A stretch of DNA of 64,000 nucleotides from Colletotrichum lupini (GCF_023278565.1 NC_064681.1:4030001-4094000); one strand, 5' to 3'. Shown: positions 33,901 to 47,726, counted from the stretch's first letter. The notes: generated by a model from the letters alone, not told the origin. Numbers and translations are program-made.

Positions 33901-36900
33901 GTTAGGTAATTAATTAACTTTATATTATTAGTAAGCTTTATAAACGCATACCCCCATTGTCGTTCGACTATTTTAAAATACTTATTACGAAAAATTCTAT
34001 TCCTCGTATTATTAAATATAATACCTAATTAATCTATATCTTTTAAATATAAGAGAAATAGGGTATTAATAGGTAAAATATAAAAAGTTATTATTCCGAA
34101 ATACGTCTCTATTTTTATTATACCTAGGGCGATAATTTCCTTACTTAAGCTAAAACTAATCCTCGTAATACCCGCTATTAATATATTAAGTATTACTAAC
34201 GCGATCTTTTATAGTACTTAGAATTACCCTTTTTTTTTAATTAACTATTATAATACCCTAATATTTAGAATAATCCTATAGAAATTATCTAAGCCGTACT
34301 TTTTACTTATATAGAGTACTTATACGAGCTTAGTATTCGAGGGATCTAGGTAGTATAAAAAGGACCCCTCTAGCTACCCCTAGATTTACTTAGTACTATA
34401 TTCTTTTTTTTTAAATATTAAAAAAAATAGCGTCTTTTCTTTAATCGTTAAGAGAATAGGCTTCGGCCCTATTAAATTTACCCTTTTAACTACTTCTATA
34501 TCTATTATCTAAGGGACCTTCTTTTATTATCTATAAATAAAAGCCTACTTATTAAGAGCTTTTACTACTTTCTATTCGTTTAGCTTCGTATATTTTCTAA
34601 AGGCTAATAGGGTAAAAAAAGAGTAGTTAATATCGTCGATTTTATTATAATTTAATTCGTTAATATAGGGGGTAAAATCTTTTTTATTTTCTAAATTTCT
34701 TATAGGGAGTATATACTTTAGGCCGCTACTTTAGCTACCGTCGCTAGGTTCCGTACTCCTAAATCTACCCTTATATATAATAAGGAATTAGTTAAACTAA
34801 CGAGAGCTAGTTTTACTATTTACTACCCTTAACTTTTTATACTTTTTATATAATTTAATACGCTCTTTTGTAAAATAGTTACTTAATTAATATCTATCCT
34901 TTTTATAAATATAATATTACCTCTTTTATTACCCTACTTATAAGTTAAACTTTTATTTATTTAATAAATCTAGGCCTCTTTACTAGCGAATACTATATCT
35001 AGCCTCTTTTTTTTTTATTATACGTTCGATTAACTTAATATTATTAATAAGGGCCGTTATATACTTAGAAGTAAGTTTAGTACGGTATTCTTATTTTAAT
35101 ATTAAAGCTAGATCTTAGCTTCGAGTAAAGCGTCTCGTAATCTTCGGGTACTTAATATAAAGTTATTTTTACCTCTAGTATATACTAGATTATAATATAA
35201 AGATATCTAACTTTTTACTTATTTATCCCCTTATTTAGCTAGGTTTTCGCTAGCTTATCGATTTAATTAATAAGCTCTTTAAAGATCTCTATTCGTAATT
35301 TACTTTTTATTATCTTAGTTATAAATATTAAAGAAATCGCTCGTAGCTTAGATAGGAGCTCTAGGTTCTTATTATAAGTCTCAAAGCGGCTTCGGATTGC
35401 GTTAATTATATTAAAAAAGTCGTTTCGATCGAAATTACGTACCGCTTCGTAATAATAATTAGAAGCTTTACTTACGAGTACGATATTAATTACTAAATAG
35501 TACTAGTATTCCCTAATTCTAACTTTTTTATAATAATTATAAAATATCGTTAGGGTTTTTTATAAAACCTTATACTTCCCCCTAGAATATAATTTCTTTT
35601 TTAAAAAGATCTTTTTAAGGTTTATAAATTACTTTATATTTATTATTAGATTTTCGGTATTTATATACGATCCTTACGTCGCTATATATTATTAATAACT
35701 TCGGGTTATTTACCTCTTTTCTTATTAACCGATCGGTACCGAATTTCGTATTAATAACGGTAATAAGTTATAGATCGAAATAGGTAGAATTATCGATTAT
35801 CGTACTTTTAGTACTATATTTTGCCCCGGTATATCCTTTTATAATAATAGATTTCCGTTAGTAATTATAGGGAGGAAATTTAGGTCGTTTACCCTTTTCT
35901 TAAATTCGTTAAAATAATTATACGCTCTATCGACTTATATCTAATTTTATAATACGAATTCCTCCTTTATAATTATTACTATTAGTATTTCGTATAGCTC
36001 TTATAATTATAATTATATTAGTAATACCCCTCGCCCGTAAAGGAATTTATTAACTACTTTTATAATTCCTAGGCTTACGCTCGCGAACTATTCGTTTAGT
36101 TAATAACTAAGGTCGTTTGCGATTTTATAAAATAGGGGTTACCCCTATAGCCCCTTTTTCTTATAGACCTTAGTTAAATAAATTAATACTACGTTAATTT
36201 ACTTACTATTAAGCTAATTTACGATTTTATATATCTACGTCCCCTAATAGTCTAGGTTAATATTTATTTACTTATAAAGGATTAGGATTCTATTTAAAAT
36301 CGGGTTTTGTCCTCTTTTTTTTTACCTTAACTTATTAAGGGTCGTGCTCTAGCTTATGCCTATATTAGTAATCGTTAGTATATTTAATTTTAATAGGGAT
36401 ATATTTAATCTGCGCGCTAGTTATAATAAATCCGTACTTTTACTACTTAACGAATTTATTAAGGTTTAAGAGATTCCCGCTTCCTCTTACTATCTCGCTA
36501 CTACTCTCGTTTTTATTATTTTTAATAATTACTATTACTTTTTTAAATCGCTAGCTATTATACTTACTAAGATCCTCCTTTTTATTTAGTATAAAAGGGT
36601 AAGTTTCAATAGTTCCTTTTTATAATAATAGTAATAGACGTTTATATTACTATAAAAAAATATAATAATTAACCTCGGGATCTTTATTAATTATTAATTT
36701 CCGCTATCCCGTATACTTCTAGCCTCTTAAGCCTCGTACTTTTTATAATTTTTAAATAACTTCTTTTTTTAACCTACTTTTATTAGGGTAGTATTTTATA
36801 AGAATAGTTAAAAGTAGATACTAGGCAGCTCATAAAGGAGCTATATAAGCTATTAAAAACCGTATAGGCCGTTAAGTATAGTTAATAAAGTTAAGCTTTT

Positions 36901-37986
36901 TCTTTTATAAAATCGTAGATTTTGAGGACTTATTAAAAATATTTACTTATTACTTATACGTAATAGGGTTAAATACTTTAAAAATCTTATTTTTTACGGC
37001 CTCTTAGTACCCTATTTTATATTTTTTAAATAGTCTTTTTTATAACTTAATTATAATTAAATAATTATTACTTACTAGCGATCCCTTTTATTACTTAATT
37101 AATTTTTTAAAATTAATAATCTCGTACTAGGAGCTAATATAAAAAAAAGCCCTTTATTAGCCCTTTAAAAAATTCTTTTTTTTTCCCCTTAGATCCTCGT
37201 TTTTTTAGCCTTTTCTTAAGCTAATAATAACTTAAATAGGAGGTTATAGGACTACTTTAGAGTAGCTACTTTTTTTTTAAGTTAATCTCCGAGATTTATA
37301 ATATTCTTAATTTAATATTATTAAAACTTCTAAATCCCCTCCTCCCTTATTAAACCGTCCTTTATATTATATTCTTAAGTAATACCCGGGGGGTAGTTAA
37401 GGGAGCTATAAAAAAGTCGTTTAAATTATAAGCTTAAGGTCGTATTTATAAAATCCTCGTAATAATAAACTTTTCTATATACTATAAATTTCTTAGCTTA
37501 ATAACTCCTATAGGGTTACTTTTATTACTAAATAAGAATGTTTATATTTAGAGATCCCCTTTTTTAATTACGTAATACTTTTTTTTACCGTATTATTAAG
37601 CTCGTTTATTATACTAATTAATTAAGTAAGTAGTCGTTATATAGGTATTTCTTTTTACTAATTTAACTAGTTAATTTCTAATTACGGGCTAGCTATAAAA
37701 AAGTCGTTTAGTAAAAAAGCTACTCGGGGCGATAATAAAAAACTAGTTATTTAAGTAATTCCGTTAATTAATATAGTTTAACGTAATAAACGTCGACCTC
37801 TCGTAAGTAATAAAGGGCTACGATTACTTAATTCTATACGGTATTTAAGAATCGCCTCCTTTTTCGTTTATTTTTATAAGGTTAATTAATATAAATTTCT
37901 TATTTTATATAGTATTAAAAAGTCGTCTCTTTTACGTAATAAGATACCTTACTAATCTATAATAGTAGAATTTAATTACTAATTAA

Positions 37987-38191
37987 TATTAATATCCTTA
38001 TTATAAAGTAGTTAGTTCGAACCGTAGTTAACGAAGAGATTAATTAAACTATATAAATATTTGCGTAGTAGGTGTAAAAAGGAGGTTCTAACCGTAGGTT
38101 AGGCTGGCTATAATAATCGTAAGTAGGGCCCCTAATTGGCCCCTGCGCAGTCGGCTGTATGCCGCGGTCGAATTGGACTTCCAATCCGACA
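37987..38191 (-). repeat. LTR of element A, 5' copy on the element's own strand
   Basis: 205 bp. The inner half is RIP-mutated, but the outer 80-100 bp (from about 38095 to 38191) keep CA and TG dinucleotides and end in an intact CCGACA. It adjoins the acyltransferase-bearing host DNA. Confidence 0.9.
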
Positions 38192-38808
38192 CACATCGCT
38201 ATCAAGCCCAGCTGGGCTGGTACAACATCGAGGCGCTCGCAATTCGTCCATGTCATGCCCAAGTTATTCTCAAACCTCACCTTCATGAATTAGCGAGCAT
38301 ATAGAAGCGAGCATATTCTAGGAGTAGCACAGGTAAGAACAAGCGTTCCACTCTCATCCAGCTCGTCATCAACAAACTACGTGAGGCACAGCAGCTTGAA
38401 CGGGAACTTGTGATCTGACATGCATCAGCCAGAAGCTCGCTTAGACGCTAGAACACTTTGTTGGTCATATCGCAGCGAGATCAACAGGGGTCAGGACCCT
38501 CCCGCGCGCCATATCAGACTCAACGCCCAATCAACAAGTGATGAGCTAGTCGACTTCAGGCATGATGCAGAATGAATCATACCGGAGCCACATCAACTGC
38601 TCGCCGAACCACGAACGGGCACCCATGTCGTCTCTCGCCTCTAGCGTCTTGTCTGTGCGCGTTGAAGACTTGGACCTATTAAACACGCAGCATCTTGCCC
38701 ATAGGCTTACTTGGCACCTTGGTTCATGTTAGAGCTCACTTTATGTCACAGCGAGACACTGCAACATTCGAAACCTCTCACAGCCATTCCTAACGAGAGT
38801 CAATAAGA
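38192..38808. other. Host DNA between element A and the acyltransferase gene
   Basis: About 620 bp of normal composition without RIP signature or gene. It includes the promoter of the acyltransferase gene. The first five bases are the target-site duplication of element A. Confidence 0.5.
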
Positions 38809-40419
38809 ATGTCAGCAACCACAAGCGCTGCGCAACGTTGCAACATCGACGCAACTCGGAGAATATTACCCAACTCACCTTCCACCGGGCCCGCCGTCTC
38901 CAAACTCTCAATACTTGATTCAACAGTCGCCCGTTTCACGCCTACGGCTGCGATATGGCTTTACGACAAGCCAGAAACGTCACAGTTGTCACGCACTGAA
39001 TTCTTTGGGAACCTCAGCCACTCACTCAGTCAAACACTAAACGATTATCCGCACTTTGCAGGGCAACTCCAATGGGCTACACCCGAGCAAGTCAAAGACG
39101 ACGCAGCGTCGCGACACCTTGGCCGGCTAGTAGTTGCGTATGGCTCGACCGAAGATCCCGGGGTTGAGTTATCCATCGCCACTCATGACTCAAAGCTCAG
39201 CGATATAGTCCCTAGCCGGGCTGAGAGGGCGACGAATTTGAAAGAGTGGAACGCCTCAAACTTCCAGCAAAGCGAGTTCTTGCCAAAAACCAAGATTGCG
39301 CTCATGTCTTTGAATGCTATCGACGGGCTGCCTGCTATGGCCGTTCAGCTGACGTCGTTCAAGTGTGGAGGCTTTGGGATCAGCGCAATGGTCTCGCATC
39401 CTCTCGCAGATGCTGTATGCTTGATGAACTTCATGTACTCTTGGGCAACAAGGTCGAGGGTTCTACTGGGCAACGTTACTGCAATCGATGGTCTGATCAT
39501 ATCCAAACCTGTCTTTGATCCAGCACAGCTTGACCAAGCTGCAGGGCTCACACCCGGAGGTCTCCCGGACGCATCAATAGTTGCAAAGGCTCGAGCATTG
39601 CCGATGCATCGGTTTGACTGGTGGGCAGAAGATGCACCAGGATATCCTCCAGGTGTCAGACCAGCTTCACTAGCCACCATGCCACCACCGGACGAATTAA
39701 GAACAACCAAACTCAGTCCGTCAACATATCCTCCGTGGCCGACTTGGGACATGAGTGCGCCAGTTGAGCATGTTCAAATACGTTTCGCGGCAGCCGAGTT
39801 GACCCGGCTGAAGGAAGCTGCGCAAGCAAGCCTGCCGGACGACCTGCAATCACTCCGAGTCTCCCGGCTCGATGCAGTTCTGGCCCATATCTGGACTTTG
39901 ATGAACCGTGCGCGCGGCCATGAAGGAAAACCTGAACAAGCATATCTGAACATCACCTTGGGTCTTCGAAATTGCGTCGATCCACCCTTACCAGACACTT
40001 TTGTTGGATCTCCTCTCCTTCTAGGGTATGTTGAGAAAACCGCCAACGAAGCGAGCTCAATCCATCTTGGGCCTATCGCCGGCGCTATCAGGCAGATGAT
40101 GTCTCGCTTCACGCCAGATGCGGTTGCAGCTTACATCCATGACGCCGCACACGAGGTCAGCCCTCAGCGGTTATGGCAAGGCTTCTTGGGAACTCATCAC
40201 ACCCTCGTGACGTCGTGGGTGAGAGCCAAAACCTACGAGCTTGACTTCCTGGGCACGGGGGAGTTAGCTCGGTATGTCCAGGGCGTCATGCCAAAGATTG
40301 ATGGCTTGGTTCAGATCATGGATGTTGCCTACACTGGTGACTTTGATGTGAGTGTATGTATGCAGCGAAGTGCCATGGACCGGCTGTTGAAGGACAGTTC
40401 GCTGCGTCAATACGAGTAG
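38809..40419 (+). CDS. BAHD acyltransferase (trichothecene 3-O-acetyltransferase / hydroxycinnamoyl transferase-like)
   Basis: Intronless gene for 536 residues from ATG 38809. The catalytic HxxxD motif is HPLAD at 197-201 (ISAMVSHPLADAV). The C-terminal structural motif, DFGWG in plants, reads DFLGTG and is followed by MPKIDGLVQIMDV, as in many fungal members. The N-terminal half has the typical LSILDSTVARFTPTAAIWLYD start and the LNDYPHFAGQLQW strand. These enzymes move an acyl group from acyl-CoA to an alcohol or amine, often in secondary metabolism or detoxification. No biosynthetic partners adjoin it: it stands alone in 2.3 kb of host DNA between inverted copies of one retrotransposon. 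It shows no RIP damage and appears functional. The acyl acceptor is unknown. Confidence 0.9.
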   Translation: MSATTSAAQRCNIDATRRILPNSPSTGPAVSKLSILDSTVARFTPTAAIWLYDKPETSQLSRTEFFGNLSHSLSQTLNDYPHFAGQLQWATPEQVKDDAASRHLGRLVVAYGSTEDPGVELSIATHDSKLSDIVPSRAERATNLKEWNASNFQQSEFLPKTKIALMSLNAIDGLPAMAVQLTSFKCGGFGISAMVSHPLADAVCLMNFMYSWATRSRVLLGNVTAIDGLIISKPVFDPAQLDQAAGLTPGGLPDASIVAKARALPMHRFDWWAEDAPGYPPGVRPASLATMPPPDELRTTKLSPSTYPPWPTWDMSAPVEHVQIRFAAAELTRLKEAAQASLPDDLQSLRVSRLDAVLAHIWTLMNRARGHEGKPEQAYLNITLGLRNCVDPPLPDTFVGSPLLLGYVEKTANEASSIHLGPIAGAIRQMMSRFTPDAVAAYIHDAAHEVSPQRLWQGFLGTHHTLVTSWVRAKTYELDFLGTGELARYVQGVMPKIDGLVQIMDVAYTGDFDVSVCMQRSAMDRLLKDSSLRQYE

Positions 40420-40495
40420 GCAGGCTAAAGAGCCAATCGCAATGGTAAATTAGCGTTAGCACGGACAGAGATGAAACCTGAAATAGAATCCAGAC

Positions 40496-40501
40496 AAAAA
40501 A
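40496..40501 (-). terminator. Possible original Pol III terminator of the tRNA-Lys gene, now cut off
   Basis: Six A residues on the plus strand read TTTTTT on the reverse strand. If element B and one copy of its ATTTT duplication are removed, this run lies about 32 nt beyond the 3' end of the tRNA-Lys gene. No run of four or more T occurs between the tRNA and the element on the reverse strand. The role is inferred from position. Confidence 0.4.
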
Positions 40502-40511
40502 GAAGTATTTT

Positions 40512-40713
40512 TGTCGGATTGGAAGTCCAATTCGACCGCGGCGTATGGCCGACTGCGCAGGGGCCAATTAGGGGCCCTATTTACGATTATTATAGCTAGC
40601 CTAACCTACGGTTAGAACCTCCTTTTTATAACTACGCAGATATTTATATAGTTTAATTAATCTCTTCGTTAACTACGGTTCGAACTAACTACTTTATAAT
40701 AGGGATACTAATA
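40512..40713 (+). repeat. 5' LTR of element B
   Basis: 202 bp, TGTCGG...TACTAATA. The outer 50 bp (40512-40565) are unmutated; the inner part is RIP-mutated, including the terminal CCAACA, which now reads CTAATA. Confidence 0.92.
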
Positions 40714-43700
40714 CTAATTAGTAATTAAATTTTATTATTATAGATCGGTAAGGTATCTTACTATATAAAAGAAACGACCTCTTAATACCGTACGGGATAA
40801 GAGATTCGTACTAATTAACCTTATAAAAGTAGATAATAAAAAAAGCGATTCTTAAATACCGCACGGAATTAAGTAATCGTAGTCCTTTATTACTTACGAG
40901 AGGTCGATATTTATTACGTTAAACTATATTAATTAATAAAACTACTTAAATAACTAGCCTTTTACTATCGCCCCGAGTAGCTTTTTTACTAAACGACTTT
41001 TCTATAGCCGGCCCGTAATTAAAAATTAACTAGTTAAATTAGTAAAAGGAAATACTTATATAACGACTACCTACCTAATTAATTAGTATAACGAACGAAC
41101 TTAATAATACGGTATAAAAGAGCACTATGCGATTAAAAAAAGGGATTTCTAAACGTAAATATTCTTACTTAGTAACGAAGGTAACCCTTTAAAAGTTATT
41201 AAACTAAGAGATCTATAGTATATAGAAAAGTCTATTATTATAAGGATCTTATAGGTATAACTTTAAGCCCGTAATTTAAACGACTTCTTCATAGCTCCCT
41301 TAACTACCCCCCGGGTATTATTTAAAAATATAATATAGGGGACGGTTTAACGAGGGAAGAGGGGATTTAGAGGTCCTAATAGTATCGAGTTAAGAATATT
41401 ACGGATCTCGGAGATTAACTTAAGAAGAAAGCGGCTACCCTAAAGTAGTCTTACGACCTCTCGCTAGAGTTATTATTAGCCTAAGAAAAGGCTAAAAAGA
41501 TAAGGATCTAAGGAGAAAAGAAAAGACTCCTCTAGAGGGCCGTTTAAAGGCTTCTTTTTATACTAGCTCCCGGCGCGAGATTATTAATTTTAAGAAATTA
41601 ACTAAGTAATAGAAAGGATCGCTAGTAAGCGATAATTACCTAACCGTAATTAAGTTATAAAAAAGACTACCTAAAAAATATAAAATAAGGTACTAAGAGG
41701 CCGTAAAAAATAAAATCTCTAAAATATCTAACCCTACTGCGTATAAGTAATAAGTAAGCATTTTTAATAAGTCCTTAAAATTTACGATTTTATAAAAAAG
41801 AGGGCTTAACTTCGTTAACCGTACTTAACGGCCTATATAGTTCTTAATAGCCTATATAGCTCTTCTATAAGCCGCCCGGTATCTACTTTTAACTATTCTT
41901 ATAAAATACTACCCTAGAGGAGGTAGGTTAAAGAAAAAAGCTATTTAAAGATTATAAAAAGCATAAGGCTTAGGAGGCTAGAAGTATACGGGATAATAGA
42001 AATCGGTAACTAATAAAAATCCTAAGACTAATTACTATATCTTTTTATAGTAATATAAACGTCTACCGCTACTATTATAAAAAGGAACTACTAAAACCTA
42101 CCTTTTTATACTAAATAAAAAGGAGGATCTTACTAAGTATAATAGCTAATAATTTAAAAAAGTAATAATAATTACTAAAAATAATAAAAACGAGAGTAGT
42201 AGCGAGATAGTAAAAAGAAGTAGGAATCTCCTAAACCCTAATAAATTCGTTAAGTAGCAAAAGTACGGATTTATTATAACTAACGCGCGGATTAAATATA
42301 TCCTTATTAAGATTAAATACGCTAGCGATTACTAATACGAATATAAGCTAAAGTACGACCCTTAGCGAGTTAGGGTAAAAAAAAAGAGGATAAAACCCGA
42401 TCCTAAATAGAATCCTAATCCCTTATAAGTAAGTAAATATTAACCCGGACTATTAAGGGACGTAAATATATAAAATCGCAAATTAGCTTAATAATAAGTA
42501 AATTAACGCGGCATTAATTTATTTAACTAAAGTTTATAAAAAAAAGGGGCTATAGGGGCAACCCCTATTCTATAAGATTATAAACGACCTTAGTTACTAG
42601 CTAGATAAATAGTTCGCGAGCGCAAGCCTAAGAATCGTAAAAGTATTTAATAAATTCCTTTACGGGCGAGGGGTATTATTAGCGCAATTATAATCGTAAG
42701 AGCTATATAAAATACTAATAGCGATAATTATAGAGGAGGAATTCGTACTATAGAACTAGGTATAGGTTAATAGAGCGTATAATCGCTTTAACGAATTTAA
42801 AAAAAGGGTAAATAACTTAGATTTCCTCCCTATAATTACTAATAGAAATCTATCGTTATAAAAGGATATACCGGGGCAAAATATAATACTAAAAGTACGA
42901 TAATTAATAATTCTGCCTATTTCGATCTATAACTCGTTACTACTACTAACGCAAAATTTAGCACCGATCGGTTAATAAAAAAAGAGGTAAATAACTTAAA
43001 ATTACTAATAGTACGTAGCAACGCAAGGATCGTATATAAATACTAAAAATATAGTAGTAAATATAAGGTAATTTATAGACTTTAAAAAGATCTTTTTAAA
43101 AGAGAAATTATACTCTAGGGGGAAGTATAAGGTCTTATAAGAAACCCTAATAATATTTTACGATTACTATAAAAAAGTCGGAATTAGGGAGCATTAGTAC
43201 TATTTAGTAATTAATATTATACTCGCAAGTAAAGCCTTTAATTACTGCTACGAAGCGGTACGTAATCTCGATCGAAACGACTTTTTTAATATAATTAACG
43301 TAATCCGAAGCTGCTTCGAGACCTACGATAAGAATATAGAGCTCCTATTTAAACTACGAGCAATTTCTTTCGTATTTATAGCTAGGACAAGAGAGGGTAA
43401 ATTGCGAGTAAAAATCCTCGAAGAGCTTATTAATCGAATCGATAAGCTAGTAAAAACCTAGCTAAATAAGGGGATAAATAAGTAAAAAGTTAGATATTTT
43501 TATACCGCAATCTAGCGTATACTAAAGGCAAAAATAACCCTATACTAAGTACCTAAAAACTATAAAACGCTCTACTCAAGGCTAAGATCTAGCTTTAATA
43601 TTAAAGTAAAAATACCGTGCTAAACCCACCTCTAAGCATATAACGGCCCTTACTAGTAACATTAAGTCGATTAAACGTATAAAAAAAAAAAAAAAGAGGC

Positions 43701-46392
43701 TAAATACGGCAATCGCTAGTAAAGAGGCCTAGATTTATTAAATAAGTAGAAATTTAACTTACGGGCAGGGTAATAGAAAAGGCAATACTATATTTATAAA
43801 AAAGATAAATATTAGTTAAGTAACTACTCCGAAAAAGAGCGTACTAAATTATATAAATAATATAAAAAGTCAAGGGTAGTAAATAGCAAAACCAGCCCTC
43901 GTTAGTTTAACTAATTCTTTATTATATATAAAGGCAAATCTAGGGGCACAGAACCTAGCGACGGTAGCTAAAGTAGTAGCCTAAAGCATATAGCCCCTAT
44001 AAAAGATTTAAAAAATAAAAAAGATCTTACCCCCTATATTAACGAATTAAATTATAACGAAATCGATAGTATTAACTACTCTTTTTTCGCCCCGTTAGCC
44101 TTTAGAAAATATACGAGGCTAAATAAATAGAGGGTAGTAGAAGCTCTTAATAAGCAAGCTTTTATTTATAAATAGTAAGGGAAGGTCCCTTAGATAACGG
44201 ATATAGAGGCGCTTAAAAGGGCGAATTTAATAGGGCTAAAGCCTATTCTCTTAATAATTAAAGAGAAAACGCTATCTCTCTCGATATCTAAAAAGAAGGA
44301 ACATACTACTAAGCAAATCTAGGGGCAGCTAGAGGGGTCCTTTTTATACTACTTAGATCCCTCGAATACTAAGCTTATATAGGCATTCTATATAAATAAA
44401 AAGTACGGCCTAGATAATTTCTATAAAATTATCCTAAATACTAGGGTATTATAATAGTTAACTAGAAAAAAAGGGCAATTCTAGGCGCTATAAAAGATCG
44501 TACTAATAACGCTTAATACGTTAATAATAAGTATTACGAGGATTAGTTTCGGCCTAGGCAAGGAAATCGTTACCCTAAGTATAATAGAAATAAAAACGCA
44601 CTTTAGAACGATAACTTTCTATATTTTACCCGTTGATACCCCATTTCTCCTATATCTAAAAAACATAAATTAACTAGGCATTATATTCGATAATACGAAG
44701 AATAAAATCTCTAGCGATAAGCACTTTAAAATAGTCGAATAATAATAAGGGTATGCGTTTATAAAGCTTACTAATAACATAAAATTAATTAATTACCTAA
44801 TAAAAAATAAGCTTAAAAAACTATACTAGAGATTTAGGCACCCGTTAGTTACGAGGCTATATAACCTCCTCAAGCAATCGGGTAATAATAATATCGAAAT
44901 AGGAGCGCTAAAGTAGTTAATAAAAGTATATTACTAATACTAAATAAATACGTAGAGCCTACGCAGACTTAAATTTAAATTGCATAATAAGCTCAACTTC
45001 AATTAGGAAATCGTCATCGATATCTTCTACTTAAATAATCGGCTAGTACTATATATAATCGACGTAACTATATCCTTTTAAGTAGGGTAATTCCTCTAGG
45101 ATCTATAAGCAAAAATAGTATAAGTAGCCCTACGAAAAAGCTAGATCGATATATACTAAGGACCGCTAAATAGTATTAGAACCAACGCTAGTACTAGCTT
45201 TAAATCGGCAGAATTTAGGGATAATACGACAGCCTACGGTATATAGCTAAAAGTCGTACCCGTTAAAGCGCACCATAGTATTAAAAAAATAAAGAGGGCA
45301 TACTAGTAGTTAAAAAGGGCGTTTAGAATTATTAAAAAAGAAAATCCGGATTTTATTAATAACAAATACCTCTAAATAGTACTTAAATACTATAACAATA
45401 CTATAGGGCCTAACGGACTTATACTAACGCTATTAATATTTAAAGCATATTTAAAAACGACCTTAGCCTCGCTACTATTACTAAGTATAAGCTAACGAGC
45501 CTAAGTAATTAAAAAAGTAATACGGGCACTGCGCGAAGTAAGCATAAGAAAGCAAATTAATAAGGCAATTACTATGCGCAATAGGCCTAATATAAGGAAT
45601 AATCTAAATATACTACTAAATTCGGATATACGAGTATAGCGCGAAATTACCTAATAATAAGCTAGGCTATATAAGTTAATTTTCGTTAACGAGCGCTCTT
45701 ATATAGTTATAAGAGATCGTAACTAGCTACTCGAAGTATTAATTACGGTAGTTAAACCGTACTATATAAATCCTAACGAGGTAATTTCTAACTTATAAGA
45801 AAAAGAAAAGCCAGGGGAAACTATATAACCCGTAGCAAAGGCATAAGAAATTATCCTTAACAAAATCGTCGTAGTAATACTAATAAACGACGAAGAAAAG
45901 GAAATTACTAAAAGGGTACTAATACTACTAGCAAGACGTTATAAAAAACCACGATAGTAAGCCCTAACGTAGCAATTTATTAATAATAACGAGGTAATTA
46001 ATACCTTTTATATAGTAAAAGAGAAAGCCGATTTCGAGCTAATAGTTAAACTACGTAAAGAAGGTATAATTATAACTACTAAAAAGCCGTATAAGGGATT
46101 AGATCTTATTAAAGCAGATACTCTTCGTAATCGAGGGGTCTATTAATTTATCCTATACGACCTAAAAAAATATATAAACCTCCGCATATTTAAATTACGA
46201 ATAGTTCGTAAAATTAAAAAAAAAAGAATACCCCAGCCGTACGAAAAGTCTAAATACGTAATTTAGGAGTACGGTAACGTTAAAAAAGCAACGCTACTTA
46301 CATAATCGCCCACTATATAGCGCTATAACTAACGATTAATAATAATATTAATAGCATCGCTACGGAAAAAAGGATACGAGATTTAAAGCCGT

Positions 46393-47620
46393 AATATTAC
46401 CTAAGCCTATACCCAATCGGCCACAGGGCTCATAAGGAAAATCCTAGCCTATCTCCCGAAAGAAATAGTTAGTAAGTACTTAGAAAGTACGATTATTAAA
46501 GTACTTAAGCTACTATATAGGCTCGCAGAATCGGGTACCTATTAGTAGGCTATATACTATAATTTTTATATTAATTAATTATTAATAATTACCTCTATAT
46601 ATAACCCGTGCTTATTAGTCGTAGAGTACGAAGGTAACTAATTTATAATCGTTAGAATATAGACCGACGATACATTAGGCCTATTTAATATTAACTTTAT
46701 AAAAAAGGAGGATAAGGAGCTTTAAAAAGCGGGCTTCGTAGCGAAGCTAAAAGAGGTCTTTATAATAAACACCCCCCTAGTATTTAATAATAGGATTCTT
46801 ATAATTAAAGGGGAAACCGTCGTTTTTTAGTAAAAGGGGTAGGGTAAAAAGATTAACTTTATCGATCTAAACGTAACTAATATTAAAAAGTAGTATAAGG
46901 CTAAGCTCGCACGAGGGGTATATATTACGAGTATTTATTAGCCCGAGGTAACGTTTAACTATGCTAAAGTAGCGTAGGCTATAGATTTAACTAAACGAGA
47001 CGTTAAAGTATTTAATAAGCGGCTTAAGTAGTAGTAAATAAATCTCGATCGAGGTCTTGTTTACTACCCGATCGACCTTGCGACTAATAAGCTCTACGTT
47101 TTTATTAATAGGTTATTTATAAATAATAACGACCTTATTTTATAATTAGGGTATATTATTATCTTAGCTAACGAGAGTATAAGCGAGAGCGAATTTACTA
47201 TATATAGTAATATAATCTATTACTTATTAACTAAAAATAAGTAAGTAACGAGAAGTATACTAGCGTCGGAGGTCTATAGTATAATTAACGACGTTAACCT
47301 CTTTTACGCAATTTTAATAACGCTAAGGAAAATTACTAATCGAATTAACTTTCTATCTATTCTAACGGTTATTTATACCGATTCTTACTCGCTATATAAA
47401 TACCTTATTAAATTAGGAACGACGAAGGAAAAGAGGCTTATAATCGATATTATAGCCCTTAAGTAATCGTATAAAAGGCACGAGATACTTAAGATCCGTT
47501 AAATTAATAATAAAAATAACCTCGTAAACGCTTTTATAAAAGTAGTACTAAATAAAGGATTAGAGTAATTCGTAAGTAATAGAAAAGTTACTATACAAAT
47601 AAAAAGATAAGTTATATAAA
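46393..47620 (+). pseudogene. Reverse transcriptase and RNase H remnant of copia element B
   Basis: Reading across stops in the RIP-mutated DNA shows the C-terminal reverse-transcriptase fragment (46393-46573) and the RNase H domain (about 47040-47620), with family motifs TRSILASEVY, TDSYSLYKYL and RLIIDI. Stops arise where CAA, CAG or TGG codons would be expected, as RIP produces. No functional protein is encoded. Confidence 0.85.
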
Positions 47621-47726
47621 AAGAGTAAAGAAAAGGGGGAAAAAGAAACGACTTAGTAAACGGGCCTGAGATTAGATTATACCTCTAACCGTAGTAGTTA
47701 AATTAATAAAAAAAAAAGAAAGTTAG

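Larger units (their letters stand above)
30772..38191 (-). mobile_element. Copia-type LTR retrotransposon, copy A (family 1), RIP-destroyed, reverse orientation
   Basis: 7420 bp bounded by 205-bp LTRs with a 5-bp duplication TACAT (30767-30771) / CACAT (38192-38196); the one mismatch is a C/T transition. The interior is the reverse complement of element B: for example, the RNase H region near 31560-31680 mirrors 47040-47150 of B. A pyrimidine tract just inside the left LTR (about 30981-30996) is the polypurine tract on the reverse strand, so transcription would run right to left. The interior is extremely AT-rich with almost no CA or TG and constant stops, so nothing is translatable. Confidence 0.92.

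Noticed and set aside
38044..38286. Reverse frame of 80 codons over the element A border
   Set aside because: It spans the LTR edge and its target-site duplication; it is chance coding in LTR plus host DNA.
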